Shown one piece after another: positions 57,900-64,000 of a stretch of 64,000 bases of DNA. The DNA comes from Lentibacillus sp. CBA3610 (lineage in GTDB: Bacteria; Bacillota; Bacilli; Bacillales; Amphibacillaceae). Location of the stretch: the NCBI RefSeq assembly GCF_013373365.1, contig NZ_CP035925.1:434001-498000 (forward strand), written 5' to 3'. The notes under the pieces are model-generated. The model did not search any database. It worked only from the letters and a program-made list of their open reading frames with translations, and was not told the DNA's origin. The position numbers were made by a program, and so were the translations under genes. Each line of letters begins with the position of its first letter. The stretch's first letter is position 1.

Positions 57900-58289
57900 A
57901 TGATTGTAAAATCACTTGAGGATTTAATTGGAACAGAAGACGAAACTTACGATGAGAATTGGTCCAGCCGCCGCTTCATCCTTAAAAAAGATGGTGTTGG
58001 CTTCAGCATGAATGATACGATCATCAAAGCCGGCACAGAAAATTATTTCTGGTATAAAAATCATATCGAAGCCGTTTATTGCATCGAGGGAGAAGGCACC
58101 ATCGAAAAGGTGGAAAACCGGCGACGTCTATGATAATTAAAGCTGAACAATGGTATCTGTAGAACGAAACATGATAAGCATATCCTTTGTGCCAAGACAC
58201 AAATGCGCATGATATGTGTCTTCAATCCGCCACTCGTCGGAAAAGAAACACATAATGAAGAAGGGTATTACCCGCTGTTGACGGAATAA
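57900..58289 (+). pseudogene. ectC: L-ectoine synthase EctC, disrupted by clustered indels
   Basis: Residues 1-70 are normal ([39 protein letters not shown]). After VEN the frame breaks and hits TGA at 58131. The expected continuation is recoverable by correcting about five single-base indels and one nonsense change within 51 bases (58116-58166). The original frame then resumes and ends [17 protein letters not shown] and PLLTE at 58289. The total is 130 codons, the normal EctC length. Either a young pseudogene or local sequence error. Confidence 0.9.
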
Positions 58290-58306
58290 CAGGATCGGTG
58301 CATTTG

Positions 58307-58346
58307 CCCGGGTTATGGTGTATGAGCCATAATCCGGGTTTTTAAA
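58307..58346 (+). terminator. ect operon terminator
   Basis: CCCGGGTTATGG and CCATAATCCGGG pair around an 8-nt loop, followed by TTTTT. Confidence 0.85.
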
Positions 58347-58387
58347 TTGGGTTGTTATGAAAAAGCAGCGAAACACCTAAAAGCGTG

Positions 58388-58615
58388 AAGGAAACCTATA
58401 GCCAGACGTAAACCCGAATAGCCGACGCAAACATCATTTCTCAAGTCCGAAACGTCCTCCGAAAGCGGCCAAATCGTCACAGAGAAAGCCTCTCAAGTCC
58501 AAAACGGCCCCCGGTAGAGCTCAAAACGTAAGAGAGAAAGCCTCTCAAGTCCAAAACGGCCCCCGGTAGAGCTCAAAACGTAAGAGATAAGGCCTCTCAA
58601 GTCCAAAATGGTTTC
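58388..58615. repeat. 52-bp tandem repeat array C (about 4 units)
   Basis: TCTCAAGTCC recurs at 58439, 58491, 58543 and 58595, exactly 52 bases apart. Best unit: GAGAGAAAGCCTCTCAAGTC, CAAAACGGCCCCCGGTAG, AGCTCAAAACGTAA. The first unit is more divergent. It lies between the ect terminator and the convergent GNAT gene; no ORF. Confidence 0.93.
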
Positions 58616-58713
58616 TATTACAACGATGCCACACAAGCCAGTATTTTATACGAGAATCGTTTTATATCAAGACGCTATCGATACGGATATTTACCATCTT
58701 TAATATCAGCAAA

Positions 58714-59598
58714 TCATGCCAATGCACTTGCCTCTGCCCATGTTGCTTTGTCCATGCCGTGTAAAATCCATGGGGTGGGCAGTTCAAAAGGATGTCCGGC
58801 GGGAAGTGTCTGTATCTCTTCCTTAGTTAAATCCATCCATATGTATGTTTCATCATCGGTAAGGGTTTTTAATTTTCGGTAGTCTGCTGCAATCGTTTCC
58901 CATAATCCACGCTGTTCTGCCATATCGTGCCATGGGTAGACTGCATGCAAATAATGGTACTTTTTCTGGTCGTACTTCGTGATTAGAAATCGTGTTCCAG
59001 ACGCGTTTTCGTAAAAAGACCACTGCTTTAAATCGTCGTCCTGAAACAAATCAGCTGACCCCGGAAACGGATAATAGCACTCATAAGGGAAAATGGCACC
59101 GGTTTGGGCGTAAAGCTTGTTCACCCATTCCCGTTTACGTGTCAAATCAGTGACTGGCTGCCACGGACGTGCGTTTGATTCCATGACAGAGGTATCCTCG
59201 GTCTGCGCCCCATGCAAGGCGATGTATGGTGCCAGGCTAACTTTTTCCAATACGCGTCGTGCGGGGAGATTATCCTCCTCTGTATTCGCTCCCACCCAAT
59301 GAATGTTACTGAGTTTAAATGCTTCATTCATTACATAAGCCACTATCTCTGTCGCATAGCCGTTCCCCTTAAAACGCCGGTCGCTTCTCAGTCGTCCAAG
59401 CATAGCGTAATGGTTCGCATAAATCGTATAACCACTCATGCTTACCATTTGACCGTCAAGAAATAAACCGTATAACCGGTTATTGCCCGTTATGAGCTTG
59501 TCAAATATGCGAGGGATATAGTCAAACTCAATACCTGTGTCCATTGCTTCCAAGTGTGGATAGTCCCTGCTGTCAAGCATTCGAATGGTCTTGTTCAT
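58714..59598 (-). CDS. GNAT acetyltransferase, two-part
   Basis: 294 aa from ATG 59598 (AGGGAG ten bases upstream). N-terminal GNAT with LRSDRRFKGNGYATEIVAYV and NLPARRVLEKV; the C-terminal 130 residues are Trp/Tyr-rich and may form a second GNAT-like lobe. Substrate unknown. It is divergent from metA. Confidence 0.82.
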   Translation of the reverse strand: MNKTIRMLDSRDYPHLEAMDTGIEFDYIPRIFDKLITGNNRLYGLFLDGQMVSMSGYTIYANHYAMLGRLRSDRRFKGNGYATEIVAYVMNEAFKLSNIHWVGANTEEDNLPARRVLEKVSLAPYIALHGAQTEDTSVMESNARPWQPVTDLTRKREWVNKLYAQTGAIFPYECYYPFPGSADLFQDDDLKQWSFYENASGTRFLITKYDQKKYHYLHAVYPWHDMAEQRGLWETIAADYRKLKTLTDDETYIWMDLTKEEIQTLPAGHPFELPTPWILHGMDKATWAEASALA

Positions 59599-59709
59599 AT
59601 GATGCACACTCCCTGCGTTATTTTCCTGTTAATAGAGTATCATGTCATGATGTGTCGGGAAAGCATTTAACTTTGATAGGATCACTGTACAAAATTTTCT
59701 GTCAGATGG

Positions 59710-59738
59710 TTGCCACCTCGCCGCCTAAGTTCTATAAT
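59710..59738 (+). promoter_or_regulatory. Promoter of metA
   Basis: TTGCCA (59710-59715), a 17-bp spacer and TATAAT (59733-59738). The leader is too short for an S-box, and none is seen. Confidence 0.75.
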
Positions 59739-59773
59739 GGTACTTATTCAACTTAATTATGGAGTGATGTCAG

Positions 59774-60682
59774 TTGCCAATTAATGTATCAAAGGAATTA
59801 CCTGCAAGCGATGCGTTAAAGCAGGAGAAAATTTTTGTTATGGATGAGGATAGAGCCCGGACGCAGGATATTCGTCCGCTTAATATATTAATCTTGAATC
59901 TAATGCCGGAAAAGGAGCGGACGGAATTACAGCTGCTGCGGTTACTCGGTAACACACCGCTTCAGGTCAATATCAGTTTTCTCAGAACCGCGACACATCG
60001 CCCGACGCATGTGAGCTCCCATCATCTGGAAAATTTTTATACGACGTTTAATGAGGCCAAAAATCGCCGTTTTGATGGGCTGATCATCACTGGCGCGCCA
60101 ATTGAACATCTGGCATTTGAAGATGTTGCTTACTGGGATGAACTGACAGAGATTATGGATTGGGCGGCTGCAAATGTCACCTCGACCTTTCATATATGCT
60201 GGGGAGCCCAAGCGGCCTTGTATTATCATTATGGTGTGGGAAAATATGAACTCACCGAAAAATGTTTCGGTATTTATGAGCATCAAATTTCCGATCCGAC
60301 TGTAAACCTGGTCCGCGGCTTTGACGATATTTACCATGCCCCGCACTCACGGTATACCAGTGTGCCGAGAGAGGCGATTGAAGCCAATTCGGATTTGACG
60401 CTGTTATCTGTTTCCGAACAGGGCGCGCCATTTATCATCATGTCCAACGATGCCAAGAACATCATGATTACCGGCCATATGGAGTATGATGCGACAACCC
60501 TTGCCGAGGAATATGAACGTGATCATACGAGAGGCGTGAAGACGGCTATACCGGAGAATTATTTTCCAAACGATGATGTCAATCAACAACCACCTCACAA
60601 ATGGCGTTCACACAGCCACTTACTGTTCTCAAACTGGCTGAATTATTATGTTTATCAGGCTACGCCGTTTGAATGGGATTAG
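59774..60682 (+). CDS. metA: Homoserine O-acetyltransferase (MetA family)
   Basis: 302 aa. First step of methionine synthesis from homoserine. Acyl-enzyme Cys142 in HICWGAQ and His/Glu in TGHMEYD are conserved. Residue 111 is Glu (GAPIEHL), the residue that in MetA enzymes goes with acetyl-CoA rather than succinyl-CoA. TTG start with GGAGTGATG upstream. Terminator at 60699. Confidence 0.93.
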   Translation: MPINVSKELPASDALKQEKIFVMDEDRARTQDIRPLNILILNLMPEKERTELQLLRLLGNTPLQVNISFLRTATHRPTHVSSHHLENFYTTFNEAKNRRFDGLIITGAPIEHLAFEDVAYWDELTEIMDWAAANVTSTFHICWGAQAALYYHYGVGKYELTEKCFGIYEHQISDPTVNLVRGFDDIYHAPHSRYTSVPREAIEANSDLTLLSVSEQGAPFIIMSNDAKNIMITGHMEYDATTLAEEYERDHTRGVKTAIPENYFPNDDVNQQPPHKWRSHSHLLFSNWLNYYVYQATPFEWD

Positions 60683-60698
60683 AATCCAAGTGGTCTAT

Positions 60699-60743
60699 GA
60701 GCTGCAAGCCTTATTATGAGGTTTGCGGCTTTTTAATTTTTGG
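60699..60743 (+). terminator. metA terminator
   Basis: AGCTGCAAGCCT and AGGTTTGCGGCT pair, followed by TTTTTAATTTTT. Confidence 0.8.
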
Positions 60744-60810
60744 TATCTAATCAATTGAATGATCAATTTTTATGGACGGCTCGTTTATGGAATTATTTTT
60801 ACCGTTTAAG

Positions 60811-60860
60811 TTGACAAAATGACAACAATTGTTGACATAATGTCATGATATCGATATAGT
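60811..60860 (+). promoter_or_regulatory. Promoter and palindromic operators of the XRE-SEDS operon
   Basis: TTGACA (60832-60837), a 17-bp spacer and TATAGT (60855-60860). The -35 region is packed with symmetric sequences: CAACAATTGTTG (perfect palindrome), TGACATAATGTCA, and TGACA/TGTCA half-sites from 60811. This fits autorepression by the XRE protein encoded next. Confidence 0.65.
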
Positions 60861-60915
60861 TTAAATAGTGCTTAGTCGGAAACTCGCTTTTAGTCTAAAG
60901 GAAGGTGCATAAGAG

Positions 60916-61554
60916 TTGGAGTACGCTTCGAATGATTTAGGTAACTTGATCAAAGGTCTTATGAACGAAAAAAAATTATCGACGAGGAAACTTTCGGAAC
61001 TATCGGGCATTCATTCTTCTACCATTTCTCGCATCATCCGTGGGAAACGAAATGCAAACCTGCATCATTTAAGCAAATTTGCCGAGAATTTGGATGTTCC
61101 TATCACAACTTTATTGAATACGGAAGGTTACACCAGAAGTACAGAACAACAAGAGGAAACACGGGTTAATGTATCAGAGGATCGTATTAAAAAGATGCTT
61201 GAAGCGTTTAATATGTCACAATATAACTTTTCCAGACTGCGAATTGATGAACACTTAAAAGCTTATGAAACATATTGTGAAACGGATGAAGGGCAGCAAT
61301 CTATTCATCGTGATTTTAATATGAAATTATCAACAATAGGCAGTATTGGTCCTTATGTAGATCAGTTGAAAGAAATATATAATCGTTATGTCTTAAAGAA
61401 AGGTTCTATTAAAGAACTTTCGATAATGGGGATCGCTCTTTTATATTTTATTATCACAGTGGATGTGATTCCTGACTATGTGTTACCTGTCGGATTTTTG
61501 GATGATGCGTTTGTCGTTCAATCCGTGTTGCAGTCAATTCCCGGAAAAAAATAA
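60916..61554 (+). CDS. XRE-type regulator fused to a DUF1232 (YkvA-like) domain
   Basis: 212 aa from TTG 60916 (GGAAGGTG eight bases upstream). Residues 8-65 are a Cro/C1 helix-turn-helix (LSTRKLSELSGIHSSTISRI). A linker of about 85 residues follows. The C-terminal DUF1232 has a hydrophobic stretch and the signature VDVIPDYVLPVGFLDD, suggesting membrane association. It is the first gene of a three-gene operon with two SEDS genes. A membrane-linked sensor-repressor is plausible. Confidence 0.85.
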   Translation: MEYASNDLGNLIKGLMNEKKLSTRKLSELSGIHSSTISRIIRGKRNANLHHLSKFAENLDVPITTLLNTEGYTRSTEQQEETRVNVSEDRIKKMLEAFNMSQYNFSRLRIDEHLKAYETYCETDEGQQSIHRDFNMKLSTIGSIGPYVDQLKEIYNRYVLKKGSIKELSIMGIALLYFIITVDVIPDYVLPVGFLDDAFVVQSVLQSIPGKK

Positions 61555-62727
61555 ATGGAAAGGCCGAAACCAATGCAACAAGATCGTAATAGACTGCAAA
61601 TGGATACCAATCTTCTAGTGTTAATAGGGATTTTATTTATATTTAGTTTGCTGGCCATTTATAGCGGATCTGGTCAATATGTGCAGGAAGATCCACTTTT
61701 CTTTGTCAAGCGGCAAGTTATGTGGTATGTCGTTGGCACAGCGCTTATGCTACTTGTGGCATATTTTGATTATGAATTATTGGATCGTCTGTCAATTTTC
61801 TTGTATGTTGGGGGAATTGCTTTTCTTTTTCTTGTCCATTTTTTTGGGGTAACGAAAAATGGATCACAACGTTGGATCGATTTAGGCGTTATGGAGCTGC
61901 AGCCCTCTGAATTTATGAAGATTTTTTTAATTCTTTTGCTTGCGAGTCACCTAAGCAGAATGGGCAGTGAACGTATTTCCTTTAAGGCCAGTATTCCGGT
62001 TACTTTAAAGATAGCTGGTTACAGTCTTCTGCCATTCTCACTCATTTTAATTCAACCGGATTTAGGGTCCTCACTGATAATCGTAACTATTACACTTACG
62101 TTAATCCTTGTCTCAAGTATATCCAGGAAAATGATAGGTATATTGGTTACTGGTATGATTAGTTTAGTTGCTGCTTTTTTAGTTATATATCAATCTTATT
62201 ATGATGTCCTTACAAAAGTATTCAAACCCCATCAACTGGGAAGAATTTATGGTTGGTTAAATCCGAATGAGTTTTCTTCTGATTATGGTTATCAATTAAA
62301 ACAAGCGGTGACGGGAATTGGTTCGGGGCAATTGACAGGCTCAGGATATAACCAGGGTGTTCAAGTACAAAATGGCAGTATCCCAGAGGTGCACACCGAC
62401 TTTATTTTTGCAGTTATTGGGGAGGAGTTTGGGTTTTTGGGCACAAGTCTATTAATCTCTATTTATTTCTTACTCATTTATCGCATTATTATTATTGCAC
62501 TTTCTGCTAATCATTTGTTTGGTATCTATATTTGTGTTGGAACCATTGGCTTACTGACGTTCCAGGTGTTTCAAAACATTGCCATGACCATTGGCTTAAT
62601 GCCCATTACAGGTCTTGCTTTACCACTTGTGAGCTATGGTGGAAGTGCGTTATTGACCAACATGATTGCTTTAGGTTTAGTATTCAGTGTCCAAATGCGT
62701 TCTAAAAATTATCTGTTCAGTAACTAG
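61555..62727 (+). CDS. SEDS-family protein (RodA-like), copy 2
   Basis: 390 aa, about ten membrane helices. ILIQPDLGSS, the catalytic-Asp loop EVHTDFIFAVIGEEFG and LVSYGGSALLTN place it in SEDS lipid II polymerases. ATG 61555 follows the XRE stop directly. No class B PBP is next to it. Similarity of layout to the next gene suggests an old duplication. Confidence 0.9.
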   Translation: MERPKPMQQDRNRLQMDTNLLVLIGILFIFSLLAIYSGSGQYVQEDPLFFVKRQVMWYVVGTALMLLVAYFDYELLDRLSIFLYVGGIAFLFLVHFFGVTKNGSQRWIDLGVMELQPSEFMKIFLILLLASHLSRMGSERISFKASIPVTLKIAGYSLLPFSLILIQPDLGSSLIIVTITLTLILVSSISRKMIGILVTGMISLVAAFLVIYQSYYDVLTKVFKPHQLGRIYGWLNPNEFSSDYGYQLKQAVTGIGSGQLTGSGYNQGVQVQNGSIPEVHTDFIFAVIGEEFGFLGTSLLISIYFLLIYRIIIIALSANHLFGIYICVGTIGLLTFQVFQNIAMTIGLMPITGLALPLVSYGGSALLTNMIALGLVFSVQMRSKNYLFSN

Positions 62728-62748
62728 TGAGCTGGGAGCCGAGGTGTT

Positions 62749-63858
62749 ATGATACGTCAAAAAGTGAAACAGATGGACCTGCCATTAATTATATGTATAC
62801 TGATTTTAATCGTGTTTGGCACTATGATGGTTTATAGTGCCAGTTATGTACAAGGTGATATTCATTTTAATGACTCCCGCTATTTTTTTACTAGACAAGT
62901 GATATGGTTCGGGATTGGGATTCTATTCTCCCTGATAGCTGCGTTAATACCCTACCGGTTATATAGCAGACTAAGCCCTGTTTTTGTTTTGTTATCGATT
63001 TTATTGTTGGTGCTTGTGTTAGTGCCAGGAATAGGTGTTGAGAGAAATAATTCACAACGATGGATACAGGTTGGCACCTTTCTATTCCAGCCGACTGAAG
63101 CGGTGAAGCTATGTATGATTATTTACTTTGCTGCCATTTATGCTAAGAAGCAGTCTTATATTACTCAATTTAAACAAGGCGTCATGCCCCCGCTTCTTAT
63201 ATTGGCTGTTGTATCTTTGCTGATCTTGCAACAACCGGATTTAGGTTCGGCATCTTTATTAATCATGGCTTGCGGTGTTATTGTGTTATGCGCCGGTGTT
63301 CGGTTTCCTCATATTGGGATATTACTAGGCGTTGGTATAACCAGTTTTAGTTATTTTTCTTTAACATCGACCTATCGTTTCAATCGATTAACATCCTTTT
63401 TGAATGCTTTGGAAGATATGGCCGGAGAAGGTTATCAGTTGGTTAACAGCTATGTTGCCATTGCTTCGGGAGGATTTTTAGGGAATGGACTTGGCAATAG
63501 TGTACAAAAAACCGGTTTTTTACCGGAAGCGCATACAGACTTTATAATGGCGATTATTGTAGAGGAATTAGGGTTTTTCGGCTTGGGCATTGTCATATTC
63601 TCTTATATATTTATTATGTTTCGGGGCGTGAAAATTGCTAAAACAATGGATGATATGTTCCCGAAATTACTGGCAATAGGATTGACATTTCAATTGATGC
63701 TTCAGGCTATCATTAATTTGGGTGCAGTGTCCGGAATGTTACCAATAACTGGTATAACCCTTCCGTTTATAAGTTATGGTGGATCTTCATTGGTTTTTAC
63801 AATGATTACGGCCGGTATTTTAGTAAATCTTTCGTCACAGGTTCCTAAAAAAGTGTAA
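62749..63858 (+). CDS. SEDS-family protein (FtsW-like), copy 3
   Basis: 369 aa. YSASYV near the start, QQPDLGSA, EAHTDFIMAIIVEELGFFG and LPFISYGGSSLV are typical of FtsW/SpoVE-type SEDS proteins, including the catalytic Asp. It starts 21 bases after the previous gene, with GAGGTG upstream. Third gene of the XRE-SEDS-SEDS operon. Confidence 0.9.
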   Translation: MIRQKVKQMDLPLIICILILIVFGTMMVYSASYVQGDIHFNDSRYFFTRQVIWFGIGILFSLIAALIPYRLYSRLSPVFVLLSILLLVLVLVPGIGVERNNSQRWIQVGTFLFQPTEAVKLCMIIYFAAIYAKKQSYITQFKQGVMPPLLILAVVSLLILQQPDLGSASLLIMACGVIVLCAGVRFPHIGILLGVGITSFSYFSLTSTYRFNRLTSFLNALEDMAGEGYQLVNSYVAIASGGFLGNGLGNSVQKTGFLPEAHTDFIMAIIVEELGFFGLGIVIFSYIFIMFRGVKIAKTMDDMFPKLLAIGLTFQLMLQAIINLGAVSGMLPITGITLPFISYGGSSLVFTMITAGILVNLSSQVPKKV

Positions 63859-63939
63859 GTCAGGACGTATCACCATCCCGCATTGGTGAACCATGGGGTT
63901 TCCATCCAATAACCTATTATTTTCTTATCCTATCTAACA

Positions 63940-64000
63940 CGCAGCGATCATTTTATATTATAATAGAATAATAACATCGTGCGGAAAGGAGTCAAGCCTA
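63940..64000 (+). promoter_or_regulatory. Promoter and ribosome-binding site of a gene beyond the window
   Basis: TATATTATAATAG near 63954 gives a -10-like region, and AAAGGAG at 63985-63991 looks like a ribosome-binding site; the gene itself starts outside. Confidence 0.45.

Overview
The window is a chromosomal segment from a low-GC, endospore-forming member of the Bacillaceae. Gene content and order follow the Bacillus subtilis yjbA to yjcH region: med-fabH-fabF, yjbA, trpS, yjbC-spx, mecA, coiA, pepF, rsaE/roxS, spxH-yjbI, yjbK, yjbM, nadK, yjbO, prpE, cotO, cotZ, yjcFGH. Ectoine genes and a stand-alone HMG-CoA synthase suggest a moderately halophilic genus of the Virgibacillus/Lentibacillus/Oceanobacillus group; this placement is inferred from content, not computed.

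Layout. 1-1115: C-terminal part of an IS110-family transposase, its non-coding flank, a long hairpin and an intergenic repeat. 1116-8055: uppP, a Gly/Tyr-rich small protein, the small gene yjzD, a degenerate epimerase-like gene, the lipoprotein gene med, fabH-fabF behind a FapR-type operator, a small membrane protein and yjbA. 8258-11197: trpS with its tryptophan T-box, a 52-bp tandem-repeat array and a NERD-domain gene. 11506-20234: a divergent MurE-like ligase, a DUF4015 glycosidase-like protein, then the proteostasis and competence block yjbC, spx, mecA, coiA, pepF. 20400-22030: a frameshifted small gene, the sRNA RsaE/RoxS and a second 52-bp array. 22033-30351: spxH and yjbI (minus strand), yjbK, the small alarmone synthetase, NAD kinase, a pseudouridine synthase, prpE, a SEDS protein and mgtE. 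30508-32994: spore-coat cluster (cotO, cotZ and small genes) with three good sigma-K promoters. 33094-40605: two DUF421 membrane proteins, yjcF/G/H and a heterodimeric ABC exporter. 40730-46540: tRNA-Val(GAC), then a methionine/sulfur operon (metNIQ, an M20 hydrolase and a truncated flavin monooxygenase) behind two tandem SAM riboswitches. 46755-55669: a class II deacetylase, a decayed TnpB element, a Uma2 protein, mvaS, a quinone oxidoreductase and a polar amino-acid ABC transporter. 56045-58289: ectA, ectB and a broken ectC. 58390-60682: a third 52-bp array, a GNAT gene and metA. 60916-63858: an XRE/DUF1232 regulator followed by two SEDS (RodA/FtsW-type) genes.

How genes work together. Spx, its ClpXP adaptor SpxH, MecA, CoiA and RsaE/RoxS form a linked redox-stress, competence and proteolysis neighbourhood. 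fabHF, uppP and three SEDS proteins serve the envelope. The SAM-riboswitch operon and metA serve methionine supply. The cot genes act in the mother cell late in sporulation.

The most unusual content is repetitive DNA. Three separate intergenic arrays (9600-10222, 21059-21925, 58388-58615) have different sequences, but all have a 52-bp period and share a GAGAGA-N7-TCA register. A roughly 120-bp terminator-bearing element occurs seven times and supplies the last codons and stop of trpS. Two further structured repeat families are also present. Several genes carry short indels (ectC, tnpB and a small membrane gene), which are either true pseudogenes or sequence errors.
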